Assembly: GCA_902521315.1 (NCBI GenBank)
Contig: CABYRH010000007.1
Location: 1 to 64,000 of the forward strand
Length of the DNA: 64,000 nucleotides
From: an uncultured Alphaproteobacteria bacterium
Lineage (GTDB): Bacteria > Pseudomonadota > Alphaproteobacteria > HIMB59 > GCA-002718135
Direction: 5' to 3'
Below are positions 26,483 through 35,225 of the stretch, in pieces (the first letter of the stretch is position 1; the number at the start of each line of letters is the position of its first letter). The notes under the pieces are model-generated. The model was not told where the DNA came from and made no database searches. It worked only from the letters and a program-made list of their open reading frames with translations. The position numbers and the translations under genes were made by a program.

Positions 26483-27638
26483 ACCTAATAGCAAGCCTAA
26501 CAATCCAAACTTTTCAAGTGGGCCTACATCAAAAAGACCTGGATGGGATATATCAGTGTTGAGTAATGCTTTAACTGGTAGATCTCATCGATCTGTTGAA
26601 TGTAAAGCAAGACTAAAAGAAGCAATAGATAAATCTAAAGATATTCTAAAATTACCTGATGATTATTTATTGGGTATAATGCCTGGATCAAATACTGGTG
26701 CTTTAGAAGCAGCTATGTGGTGCCTATTGGGTAAAACAGGAGTCGATATTCTTGCATGGGAAAATTTTGGTAAAGATTGGGTAATAGATGCAATTAGTGA
26801 ATTAAAATTAGATAATTTAAATATTCATGAGGAAGATTATGGCAAACTACCTGACCTTAGCAAAGTCAATTTTGATAATGATGTTATTTTTACTTGGAAT
26901 GGAACAACATCTGGTGTCAAAGTTCCTAATGGAGATTGGATACCCGACGACAGAAAAGGTTTAACCATTTGTGATGCAACTTCAGCAATTTTTGGCATGC
27001 CTATAGATTATAATAAATGTGATGTTATAACTTGGTCTTGGCAAAAAATACTTGGAGGAGAGGCCGCTCATGGAATGATTGCAATTTCTCCACGCGTTGT
27101 TGAAAGATTAGAAAGTTTTACACCTACTTGGCCAGTACCAAAATTATTTAGATTGGCTGAAAAACAAAAATTAATAAAAGGTATTTTTGAAGGAAATACA
27201 ATTAACACACCATCAATGATATGTGTTGAGGATATTATTGATTCTTTAAACTGGGTTTCTTCTCAAGGAGGATTAAATTCATTAATCTCCAAATCTCAGA
27301 ATTCTTTACAAAAAATCCGAGAATGGATTAATCAGCGAGATTGGGTTACTTTTTTATCTGAAATTGAAGATGAGAATTATATTTCAAACACTGGGATAAC
27401 ATTTAAAATTATTGAAGATTGGTTTACTAATAAAGATGAAAGCGGTCAAAGAGCTGTAATGGCTGATATTTGCAAATTACTTTCTGAAAATAATGTTGGA
27501 TTTGATTGTAATGGATATCCAAAAGCACCACCTTCTTTTAGAATATGGGCTGGAGGAACGGTTCAAACTTCAGATGTAGAATTAGTTTTACCTTGGATAG
27601 ATTGGGCTTATTCAGAGATTAAATCAAAACATGCCTAA
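26475..27638 (+). CDS. serC: phosphoserine aminotransferase
   Basis: Transfers an amino group from glutamate to 3-phosphohydroxypyruvate to give phosphoserine. The sequence is the alphaproteobacterial/Methanosarcina branch of SerC. I place the start at 26475, not at the ATG 18 bases upstream, since the family begins KPxNPNFSSGPxxKRPGW, seen here from residue 7. That gives 387 residues and an 8-base overlap with the DUF1015 gene. The PLP lysine lies in TWSWQKILGGE near residue 195-205. The stop overlaps the serA start by 8 bases. SerB is not in the window. Confidence 0.95.
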   Translation: MNKPNSKPNNPNFSSGPTSKRPGWDISVLSNALTGRSHRSVECKARLKEAIDKSKDILKLPDDYLLGIMPGSNTGALEAAMWCLLGKTGVDILAWENFGKDWVIDAISELKLDNLNIHEEDYGKLPDLSKVNFDNDVIFTWNGTTSGVKVPNGDWIPDDRKGLTICDATSAIFGMPIDYNKCDVITWSWQKILGGEAAHGMIAISPRVVERLESFTPTWPVPKLFRLAEKQKLIKGIFEGNTINTPSMICVEDIIDSLNWVSSQGGLNSLISKSQNSLQKIREWINQRDWVTFLSEIEDENYISNTGITFKIIEDWFTNKDESGQRAVMADICKLLSENNVGFDCNGYPKAPPSFRIWAGGTVQTSDVELVLPWIDWAYSEIKSKHA

Positions 27639-28569
27639 AGTACTAATATCAGATTCACTTGATAATATTGCATCAGAAATTTTAATAAAGAATAACATTT
27701 CAGTTGATACAAAAACAAACTTATCTCCTGAAGAATTAAAAAAAATAATTGATAACTATGATGGTTTAATCATTCGTTCTGCAACTAAAGTGCGAAAAGA
27801 TTTAATCGATTCTCTTTCAAATTTAAAAATTATAGGTAGGGCAGGGGCAGGAGTAGATAATGTTGATGTGGAAGCTGCTAAAAATAAAAATATTATCGTA
27901 ATGAATACTCCGGGAGGAAATACAAATGCTACAGCAGAACACACCATTGGTTTAATTTTTGCATTACAAAGAAAAATTACTATTGCCAATGAAACAACTC
28001 ATAAGGGTCTTTGGGAAAAAAAGAAATTAAAAGGAAATGAAATTAAAGGCAAGAAAATTGGTATCGTAGGTTTTGGTAATGTAGGTAAAAGAGTTGCAGA
28101 AATATCCAATGTATTGGGAATGCACGTTTCAATATTTTCTTCATACTTTGAAACAATTAAGGATAACTATCCTGAATATAATTCTTGTTCTATCGATGAG
28201 ATTATTAAAGATTCAGATATAATTTCTTTTCACTGTAAGCCCAATAAGGATGGAGGCTCAATTATTAATAAAAATCATCTATCACTAATGAAAAAAAATT
28301 GCATCATTATCAATACCGCTAGAGGTAACTTAGTTGATGAAGATGATCTCAAAAAAGCTCTAGAAAAAAAAGAAATTAAAGGTGCTGCACTAGATGTTTT
28401 TAGAGATGAGCCTTTAGAAGAAAGTGGGTTTTATAATTTAGATAATATAATTTTAACTCCACATATTGCTGCTTCTACTGATGAAGCACAAATAATTGTA
28501 GCAGAAATGGTTGCTAACCAGTTTGTTGAATTTTTTAATAATAATAAAATTATAAATTCAGTTACTTAA
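27631..28569 (+). CDS. serA: D-3-phosphoglycerate dehydrogenase (short form)
   Basis: NAD enzyme for the first step of serine synthesis. Visible are the substrate segment GRAGAGVDNVD near residues 69-79, the NAD fold VGFGNVGKR near 145-153, the catalytic Arg in NTARGNLVDE near 229-238, Glu in FRDEP and His in TPHIAAST near 279-286. At 312 residues it ends after the catalytic domains and lacks the C-terminal ACT domain, so serine feedback inhibition through ACT should be absent (inference). It overlaps serC by 8 bases and the htpG tail by 8 bases. A related 2-hydroxyacid dehydrogenase is possible, but the operon settles the role. Confidence 0.92.
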   Translation: MPKVLISDSLDNIASEILIKNNISVDTKTNLSPEELKKIIDNYDGLIIRSATKVRKDLIDSLSNLKIIGRAGAGVDNVDVEAAKNKNIIVMNTPGGNTNATAEHTIGLIFALQRKITIANETTHKGLWEKKKLKGNEIKGKKIGIVGFGNVGKRVAEISNVLGMHVSIFSSYFETIKDNYPEYNSCSIDEIIKDSDIISFHCKPNKDGGSIINKNHLSLMKKNCIIINTARGNLVDEDDLKKALEKKEIKGAALDVFRDEPLEESGFYNLDNIILTPHIAASTDEAQIIVAEMVANQFVEFFNNNKIINSVT

Positions 28570-30421
28570 TAAAAATTTCAGTTAAATTTTCTAAGTAAGC
28601 AGATGGATTTGAGAGAATGTTACCATCTAATATATTAGCTTGATCTAAAATTAAATTTGAAGCTTTTTTATGGTCAATTTTTGTTAAATTTTGAGATAAA
28701 TTTACAATCATCGGATGGTTTGGATTAATTTCAAGTATCTTTTTTGAAACAGGAGTTTTTTGATTATGCATTTTCATCAGTTTTTCCATATTTATATCCA
28801 TCCCAGCTTCTTCCGCAACAAGCAGAATTGGGCTTTTGGTTAATCTTTTAGATACAATAACATCAGATATAATCTCTTTAAGCTCTGTTTTAAGTATGTT
28901 AATTAAATCATTGATTTTACTATCTATTTCCTTTTTATCTTCGTCTTTCTTACTTGATTTTTCGCCAACTTTTGAAACATCAACTTTACCTTTGGTTATT
29001 GATTTAAATTCTAAATCTTTATATTTATTTACATTTTGTATCCAAAACTCATCTACTGCATCAACCATAAACAAAACCGGTATCTTTTTATCAGTGAACA
29101 CTTCCAATTGAGGGGAGTTTTTAATATGATCTTTATCAGTATTAGCAAAGTAATAAATTTCTTTTTGATCTTTAGCCATTAATTTAGTGTACTCTTCAAG
29201 AGATATTTTTTTATCATTTAAAGAATTTTCAAACCTTAATTGAGGTAAGATTTTTTCATGATGATCATTATGTTCGTATAACCCTTCTTTTAGAACAGGA
29301 CCAAAATTATTCCAAAATGTCTCAAATTTATCTTTTTCTTTCTTAGCTAAGCTATCAATTTCACTTAAAATTTTATTTGTAATGCCTTTTTTTATTTTTA
29401 TAATAATAGGATTATTTTGAAGCATTTCTCTACTTATATTAAGAGAAATATCTTGTGAGTCTACTACTCCTGGAATAAAACGTAACCAATTAGGAATTAT
29501 ATCTTCACAATCATCAGTGATAAAAACTTTTTGAACATATAATTTTATTTTATTTTTCCTATCAGCATTGAATAAATCCATAGGTTGATTTGTAGGAAAA
29601 TACAGTAAAGCCTTATAACTAATAACACCCTCAGCGTTATAGTGAATAGTTTTTAAGGGATCATCAAAGTTAAATGAAATATTATTATAAAATTGTTTAT
29701 AGTCTTCCTCTTTAATATCTTTTTTATCTTTTAGCCATAATGGACTACCTTCATTTATTTTTTCTTCTTTTTCTTTATCATCAAGATCTTTAAGATAAAT
29801 TGGAAAAGGAATATAATTTGAGTATTTTGTTATAATTGATCTTAAGCGAAATGAATCTAAAAATTCATCAGCATCTTTCTTTATATTTAATGTTATACAA
29901 GTACCTCTTTTATCTTTTTTAGCTTCTTCTATGGTATAATTTTCTTTTCCATTGGATGACCAAAGATTTGTTTCTTCATTTTCAGCATCTTTAGAAAGCA
30001 CTTCAACATTATCTGCAACCATATATGAGGAATAAAAACCAACACCAAACTGTCCAATTGCTGAAATATCGTTGTTTTTTTTATTTTTCATTGCTTCAAT
30101 AAATTTACTAGTTCCCGATCTTGCTATAGTTCCTAAATTATCAATAAGTTCATTTTTTGACATTCCAATTCCATTATCTTCAATTTCAATAATTTTTTTC
30201 TTTTTTGAAACTCTGATATTAATTTTTAAATCCTTTTCATCTTTCAAAAGATTTTTTTTGGAGAGTGATTGATATCTTAATTTTTCACAGGCATCGGCTG
30301 AATTAGATATTAGTTCTCTTAGAAATATTTCCCTTTCACTATAAAGAGAATTAGCAACAAGATCTAGAAGCTTACTTACTTCAGCTTGAAATGTTTTATT
30401 TTCTTTAGTTTTTTCTGCCAT
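28562..30421 (-). CDS. htpG: chaperone HtpG (Hsp90)
   Basis: Cytoplasmic ATP-dependent chaperone, 619 residues, normal length. The N-terminal GHKL ATPase shows ELISNSADACEKLRY near residues 40-54, EDNGIGMSKNEL near 86-97 and GQFGVGFYSSYMVAD near 121-135. The middle domain with NISREMLQ near 332-339 and the dimerisation domain follow; the usual acidic/lysine-rich linkers are present. It is transcribed alone, convergent with serA (8-base overlap) and divergent from the lytic transglycosylase gene. No heat-shock promoter hexamer stands out in the 101 bases upstream. Confidence 0.97.
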   Translation of the reverse strand: MAEKTKENKTFQAEVSKLLDLVANSLYSEREIFLRELISNSADACEKLRYQSLSKKNLLKDEKDLKINIRVSKKKKIIEIEDNGIGMSKNELIDNLGTIARSGTSKFIEAMKNKKNNDISAIGQFGVGFYSSYMVADNVEVLSKDAENEETNLWSSNGKENYTIEEAKKDKRGTCITLNIKKDADEFLDSFRLRSIITKYSNYIPFPIYLKDLDDKEKEEKINEGSPLWLKDKKDIKEEDYKQFYNNISFNFDDPLKTIHYNAEGVISYKALLYFPTNQPMDLFNADRKNKIKLYVQKVFITDDCEDIIPNWLRFIPGVVDSQDISLNISREMLQNNPIIIKIKKGITNKILSEIDSLAKKEKDKFETFWNNFGPVLKEGLYEHNDHHEKILPQLRFENSLNDKKISLEEYTKLMAKDQKEIYYFANTDKDHIKNSPQLEVFTDKKIPVLFMVDAVDEFWIQNVNKYKDLEFKSITKGKVDVSKVGEKSSKKDEDKKEIDSKINDLINILKTELKEIISDVIVSKRLTKSPILLVAEEAGMDINMEKLMKMHNQKTPVSKKILEINPNHPMIVNLSQNLTKIDHKKASNLILDQANILDGNILSNPSAYLENLTEIFIK

Positions 30422-30522
30422 TTTTGAAATTTAAGCATTCATATCTATAATTCAATAGTAAGCAATAATTTTTTGCCACATTTAAGGCTATATAAGTAAA
30501 AGTTATGGTATTTAGGTCTATA

Positions 30523-31137
30523 ATGAAGTTTGATAATATTTTAAAATTATTGTGCATTACATTGTTATTTTTATATGCATGTACTTCAAATCAGTTAACA
30601 AATACTGCTGATAGTTGCATAATTTTTGATGAAAAGAAAAGCTGGTATAAAGCAACAAAAAAATCTTACGAAAAATGGAATACCCCAATAGCATTTCAAT
30701 TAGCAGTTATAAAACAAGAATCATCTTTTACCCAATTTGCAAAACCGAAAAGAAAAAAATTTCTTGGTTTAATTCCAACCTCTAGACCATCAACTGCTTT
30801 TGGTTATGCGCAAATAACAAATCCTACTTGGGATTGGTATAAGAATAAAACTGGAAATCAAAATGCATCAAGGGCAAATTTTAAAGATGTAACAGATTTT
30901 ATTGGTTGGTACACTTCACAATCAGAAAATATGGTTGGAATTTCAAAAAATGATTACTATAATCAATATTTAGCATATCATGAAGGTCAAAATGGATGGT
31001 CTAAAAAGACATATAAAAGCAAAGATTGGTTGATTGATGTTGCTAAAAATGTAGAAAGAAATACTAAGATGTTTAATTCACAACTAAAACAATGCGAAGA
31101 AAAATTTAATAAAAAAGGTTTCTTTGGAATATTATAA
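30523..31137 (+). CDS. lytic transglycosylase (SLT-like) lipoprotein
   Basis: A peptidoglycan-cleaving lipoprotein, anchored by a type II signal peptide with lipobox LYAC (Cys20 from the ATG at 30523). I prefer this start over an ATG 18 bases upstream because TTAGG lies 7 bases before it and the signal peptide is then a normal length. The catalytic glutamate is in VIKQESSF near residues 62-69, followed by the SLT-type STAFGYAQITNPTW near 90-103. The last part is a lysine-rich tail. The stop overlaps the M20 hydrolase start by one base. Substrate specificity beyond murein is not visible. Confidence 0.82.
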   Translation: MKFDNILKLLCITLLFLYACTSNQLTNTADSCIIFDEKKSWYKATKKSYEKWNTPIAFQLAVIKQESSFTQFAKPKRKKFLGLIPTSRPSTAFGYAQITNPTWDWYKNKTGNQNASRANFKDVTDFIGWYTSQSENMVGISKNDYYNQYLAYHEGQNGWSKKTYKSKDWLIDVAKNVERNTKMFNSQLKQCEEKFNKKGFFGIL

Positions 31138-32315
31138 TGCCAATTCTAAATAGTATAAATCAAATGCAAGATCAAATGACTGAATGGCGTCAAGATCTTC
31201 ATAAAATCCCAGAAATAGGTCTTCAAGAATATGAAACATCAAAATATATTAAAAACAAACTTAAAGAATTTAACATAGATTTTAAAGATGGGTATGCAGG
31301 TACAGGTATTGTGGCTTGGGTTGAAGGCCAAAATAATAATAGTGAAAAAACAATAGGATTACGTGCAGATTTTGATGCTTTACCAATGACTGAAAAAAAC
31401 GATTTTGAGCATAAATCAACTAAAGAAGGAATGATGCATGGTTGTGGTCATGATGGACATACTACTATGTTGCTTGGTGCTGCTAAATATTTAAGTGAAA
31501 ATAATAATTTTGATGGAAAGGTTTATTTTATCTTTCAACCTGGTGAAGAAGGCTTCGCAGGTGGGAAAAAAATGATTGAAGATGGAATGTTCAAAGATTT
31601 TAAGATAGATGAAGTTTACGCGCTTCATAACTGGCCAGATACACCATTAGGAACTTTTGGAGTCAATAATGGTCCTATGATGGCAGCTGTTGATGAATTT
31701 GACATAACAGTTAAAGGAAAAGGAGGCCACGCTGCAATGCCTCATCAAACAATAGATCCAATCGTAATTGCCAGTCAAATAATTAATTCAATTCAAACTA
31801 TTGTAAGTAGATCAATTGATCCAGTCGATAAAGCTTTAGTTAGTATAACTAAAATAAATGCAGGTAGCGCTCACAACATAATAAGTAATGAAGCTACATT
31901 TGGAGGAACTATTAGAACGTTTAAAAAAGAAACAAGATCTTATGTTGAAAAAAGAATTAATGAAATAACAGAAGGTATAGCAAAGGCTCATGGAGCAGAG
32001 GTAAAAATAAAGTTTGATTTAACTAATAAATATCCACCAACATACAATTCAAAAAAAGAATCAATCTTTGCTTCGCAAGTTGCAAAAGACCTTGTAGGTG
32101 AAGATAACGTACAAACTGATATAGATCCTTGTATGGGAGGTGAAGACTTTTCATATTTATTAGAAGAAAAACCTGGTTCATATTTATTTATAGGTCAGGG
32201 GGACGAAGATCATACAGCAAGTCTTCATACGACTAAGTATGATTTTAATGATAAATTACTACCTATTGGTGTGAACTTTTGGGTAGATTTAGTTAAGAAA
32301 TATTTTTCAAAATAA
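31137..32315 (+). CDS. M20-family amidohydrolase (hippurate hydrolase-like)
   Basis: A 392-residue zinc amidohydrolase of the HipO/AbgA/ILR1 group. GLRADFDALPMTE near residues 69-81, GCGHDGHTTM near 99-108 and FQPGEEGFAGGKKM near 130-143 supply metal ligands and the catalytic Glu pair. The dimerisation domain inserts at about 185-300 (GKGGHAAMPH) and the GGEDFSYLLE segment lies near 335-344. It likely hydrolyses N-acyl or N-aminoacyl amides in the cytoplasm; the substrate is unknown. It starts in a one-base overlap with the transglycosylase gene, so a role in recycling wall fragments is possible but unproven. Confidence 0.9.
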   Translation: MPILNSINQMQDQMTEWRQDLHKIPEIGLQEYETSKYIKNKLKEFNIDFKDGYAGTGIVAWVEGQNNNSEKTIGLRADFDALPMTEKNDFEHKSTKEGMMHGCGHDGHTTMLLGAAKYLSENNNFDGKVYFIFQPGEEGFAGGKKMIEDGMFKDFKIDEVYALHNWPDTPLGTFGVNNGPMMAAVDEFDITVKGKGGHAAMPHQTIDPIVIASQIINSIQTIVSRSIDPVDKALVSITKINAGSAHNIISNEATFGGTIRTFKKETRSYVEKRINEITEGIAKAHGAEVKIKFDLTNKYPPTYNSKKESIFASQVAKDLVGEDNVQTDIDPCMGGEDFSYLLEEKPGSYLFIGQGDEDHTASLHTTKYDFNDKLLPIGVNFWVDLVKKYFSK

Positions 32316-32332
32316 AAAACAAAAATCTTTTA

Positions 32333-33094
32333 ATGTTTAATTTAAGTGCAATTAATACAATTGTTTCTTCAAGACTTAGAGAATTTTTTCATGAATATCA
32401 TTATTCACTATTAGCCCCCCTCACTACAAATCTATTATTTATTTTAGTATTTCTTACAGTAGAGAATTATTATTCATTATCTATAGATTCTGGATCTTTT
32501 GTTGAATTTATTGCTCCTGGATTAATTATTATGATCGTTGCTCAGGAAAGTTACGATAATTCATCTGCTACTTTAATTCATATGAAGCAAATTGGCTCTT
32601 TAGATGATTGGTTAATGGCACCTATTTACAGAATTGAAATATTAATTTCATTAGTATTAACATCTATTATTATTGGTATTATTTTAGCATTATTTAATTT
32701 TATAATTTTTACCTTTTTTATAGATATTCAAATTTATAATTTTTTTTATTTTTTTTATTATCTTTTTTTAGTTATAATATTTTTCTCATGTCTAGGATGT
32801 TTCGTAGGAATAATTTTTAATTCTTGGGATTCACAAAGTACATTTTCAAGCTTTTTTGTTGCACCTATAAATTTTTTATCAGGAACTTTTTTTTCAATTA
32901 ATTATCTTCCTGATAATTTTAAAGCTATACTTCTATATAATCCTTATTATTATGTTGTAAGTTTCTTTAGAAACTCATTTAATGATGAATTTTCATTTAA
33001 TTTAGTTGAAAATATCTTTATAATATTTTTTATTTTAATAACATTGATTATTACATCAATTATTTTTTTCAGAGGTTATAAAATTATTAAATGA
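32333..33094 (+). CDS. ABC-2 type permease without an adjacent ATPase
   Basis: A 253-residue membrane protein with six helices, of the ABC-2 (YadH/NodJ-like) permease family. Recognisable parts are LLAPLTTNLLFILVF near the first helix, VEFIAPGLIIMIVAQESYDNSS near residues 56-77 and the late FLSGTFFSINYLPDNFK segment near 181-197 before the last helix. Such permeases export lipids, polysaccharides or drugs with a separate ATPase. None is found beside it, so the ATPase must be encoded elsewhere. The gene begins 17 bases after the M20 hydrolase and overlaps the VTT gene by four bases. Confidence 0.8.
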   Translation: MFNLSAINTIVSSRLREFFHEYHYSLLAPLTTNLLFILVFLTVENYYSLSIDSGSFVEFIAPGLIIMIVAQESYDNSSATLIHMKQIGSLDDWLMAPIYRIEILISLVLTSIIIGIILALFNFIIFTFFIDIQIYNFFYFFYYLFLVIIFFSCLGCFVGIIFNSWDSQSTFSSFFVAPINFLSGTFFSINYLPDNFKAILLYNPYYYVVSFFRNSFNDEFSFNLVENIFIIFFILITLIITSIIFFRGYKIIK

Positions 33095-33684
33095 TTGATA
33101 TTGTTTTTAATTTTTTACTTCAATTTGATTTATTAATTAAAAATAATCTAGAATTATCTTTAATTTTATATTTTTTATTTTCATTTTTGTTTTTTACCTT
33201 TTCCCTACCTGGAGGTTTAATAATTATACTTGCATCAAGTTTCTTTTTTGGATTTATTACAGGTTTTATAATTAATATATCAACAATTGTTTTAGGTAGT
33301 TTATGTTTTTTTCTTTTTTTTAAAAATATATTCAAAAAATATTTTAATAAACAAATTGAAAAATTTAGTTATAAACTAAATAATATTGTTAAAAAATCAT
33401 CATTTGAATACTTAGTATTATTACGACTAATCTTTGGAGTACCATTGTTCATCCAAAATTTATTTTTATCAACATTAAATATTTCTAAAACTAAATTTAT
33501 AATTTCATCTTTTATTGGTTTTTCTCCTTATTTTCTTTTTTTTTCGTTCATTGGTAATCAATTTTCTGATCTCATTCAAGTTAAAGAATTTCAACTTAGT
33601 AATATTTTATCATTTGAATTAATTTTAATTTTTTTAATATTAATTATTTTTTTATTACTTAGAATTTTTTTTAAATTTAAATAA
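33091..33684 (+). CDS. VTT-domain (DedA/TVP38-like) membrane protein
   Basis: A 197-residue protein with about five hydrophobic segments, two of them re-entrant-like. The FSLPGGLIIILASSFFFG segment near residues 34-51 and LVLLRLIFGVPLFIQNLF near 108-125, plus the ISSFIGFSPYFLFFSFIG stretch, are the VTT-domain pattern shared by TVP38/TMEM64 and DedA proteins, which act as lipid scramblases or in lipid-carrier recycling. It overlaps the ABC-2 permease start-to-stop by four bases, suggesting a joint role in envelope lipid traffic (inference). Its end overlaps the convergent small membrane-protein gene by 8 bases. Confidence 0.75.
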   Translation: MIDIVFNFLLQFDLLIKNNLELSLILYFLFSFLFFTFSLPGGLIIILASSFFFGFITGFIINISTIVLGSLCFFLFFKNIFKKYFNKQIEKFSYKLNNIVKKSSFEYLVLLRLIFGVPLFIQNLFLSTLNISKTKFIISSFIGFSPYFLFFSFIGNQFSDLIQVKEFQLSNILSFELILIFLILIIFLLLRIFFKFK

Positions 33685-34060
33685 ATAGTTTTTTAAATCT
33701 AATTGAAATGAATAATAAATAAATAGTAACAATTATTGCGGCATAAATAGTTATATCAATAATTATTAAATTATTTGCGGAAAATTCATTAGCTATTCTT
33801 GAATATATCAAAGCTGAAGTCTGTATTATGGATGTAATAATAATAACATTAAGTAATCTAATTGAGCCCTTTGTATTTAAGTAGATCATTAAAAGACCAA
33901 TAAATAAAAGACCTGTTACAGCTCCGCCAAGATTTCTTAGCCATGCTATATTGGTATTTTCAGCAACAGTTAAATTCACAAAGCTATATGGAAAAATTAA
34001 AAAACAAATTCCATAAATTAAAGAAAAAATTGATAAAAATAATATGCTTAATCTGATCAT
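33677..34060 (-). CDS. four-helix membrane protein, unknown
   Basis: A 127-residue protein with four predicted helices (about residues 3-25, 45-65, 70-88, 100-121) and a short charged C-terminus. The NIAWLRNLGGAVTGLLFIGLL text resembles the DUF4345-like and related small integral proteins, but I cannot name the family with confidence. It is monocistronic on the minus strand, overlapping the VTT gene end by 8 bases and diverging from the 77-residue protein gene across 68 bases. Base composition is the same as the surroundings. Function unknown. Confidence 0.55.
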   Translation of the reverse strand: MIRLSILFLSIFSLIYGICFLIFPYSFVNLTVAENTNIAWLRNLGGAVTGLLFIGLLMIYLNTKGSIRLLNVIIITSIIQTSALIYSRIANEFSANNLIIIDITIYAAIIVTIYLLFISIRFKKLFI

Positions 34061-34128
34061 CTACTAAAAACTATTTATTAAGATATAATTAGTATTGCAA
34101 ATTAATTATTACTAAATATACAAAATAT

Positions 34129-34362
34129 ATGATCCGATTGTTAATAGTTTTAATTGTTATAGTAATTATTCTTTTTATTTTGAGATCAAGAGCCAAATCA
34201 CAATATAATAATTATGGTAATTTTTATAGAAATTTAATTTTGATAGTCATAATTGGAGGTATAATCTTTTTCCTTGCAACAACTGGAAAATTCTTGATAC
34301 CACAGTTATTAAATCTTATAAAAGTTGGTTTACCATTCTTGACAAAATTAATAGGAATATAA
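34129..34362 (+). CDS. small two-helix membrane protein, unknown
   Basis: A 77-residue protein with helices at about residues 2-19 and 36-55 and a basic, tyrosine-rich loop between them. The composition and arrangement recall the membrane N-terminus of alphaproteobacterial DnaJ-like proteins, which precedes a J-domain, but no J-domain follows here. It overlaps the PhyH gene by one base, so the two are translated together. I do not assign a function. Confidence 0.5.
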   Translation: MIRLLIVLIVIVIILFILRSRAKSQYNNYGNFYRNLILIVIIGGIIFFLATTGKFLIPQLLNLIKVGLPFLTKLIGI

Positions 34363-35225
34363 TGAAATATTTCTCAACAAATGATCTACCCTTAAACGAA
34401 GAAATGATTAATTTTTGGAGAAATAATGGATATTTAGTTATAGAGAATTTCAACACAGATAAAGAATGTGATGAATTAATGGAACGATCATCATATCTTA
34501 TCGAGCATAATAATTTTAATAATCAAAAATCTATTTTTGATACAGTCAATCAAGCTCATAATGATGATAGTTATTTTTTAGAATCTGGAGATAAAATTCG
34601 TTTCTTCTTTGAAGAAAAAGCTAATTTAAATGATGATAACATAGAAGAAAATAAACATTTTATTGTAAATAAAATTGGTCATGCGTTGCATGACTTAGAT
34701 AAAGTTTTTTATAAATTTTCTCATAAACAAAAACTTCAAGATATTGCTTTATCACTTGGTTTCTCAAAACCAAAATTACTTCAGTCTATGTATATTTTTA
34801 AGCAACCTAAAATAGGTGGTGAAGTAGTTTGTCATCAAGATTCTACTTTTTTATATACTGAGCCAGAAAGTACTATCGGTTTCTGGTTTGCATTAGAAGA
34901 CGCAAATAAAACAAACGGATGTTTACAGGTTGCAAGCGGAGGTCATAAAGGACCATTAAGAAAACTTTTTAAAAAAGTAGATGGTAAAATGCAAATGATA
35001 GATCTAAATGATGCACCATTTCCTGAAACTGATACTTTTATAGAAGTTAAAAAAGGATCACTTGTTTTATTACATGGTAGACTTCCTCATTATTCATGTG
35101 AGAACACAAGTTTAAAATCAAGACATGCTTACACAATTCATGTAATTGATAATAACAACGAATATCCTGAATGGAATTGGTTACAAAGATCTTCAATTCC
35201 TCTTAAAAGTTTTATTAATGACTAA
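34362..35225 (+). CDS. phytanoyl-CoA dioxygenase (PhyH) family Fe/2-oxoglutarate oxygenase
   Basis: A 287-residue non-haem iron oxygenase. The iron triad is visible as His-x-Asp in CHQDSTF near residues 158-164 and the distal His in LPHYS near 244-248, with an arginine for 2-oxoglutarate in the LKSRHAYTIH segment. A GFWFALEDANKTNGCL stretch (near 172-187) is characteristic of the family. The closest human relative in layout is the PHYHD1 group. The substrate is unknown. It starts at the stop of the 77-residue gene and overlaps the nucleoside hydrolase by 8 bases, so a role in nucleoside or modified-base metabolism is conceivable but not shown. Confidence 0.85.
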   Translation: MKYFSTNDLPLNEEMINFWRNNGYLVIENFNTDKECDELMERSSYLIEHNNFNNQKSIFDTVNQAHNDDSYFLESGDKIRFFFEEKANLNDDNIEENKHFIVNKIGHALHDLDKVFYKFSHKQKLQDIALSLGFSKPKLLQSMYIFKQPKIGGEVVCHQDSTFLYTEPESTIGFWFALEDANKTNGCLQVASGGHKGPLRKLFKKVDGKMQMIDLNDAPFPETDTFIEVKKGSLVLLHGRLPHYSCENTSLKSRHAYTIHVIDNNNEYPEWNWLQRSSIPLKSFIND

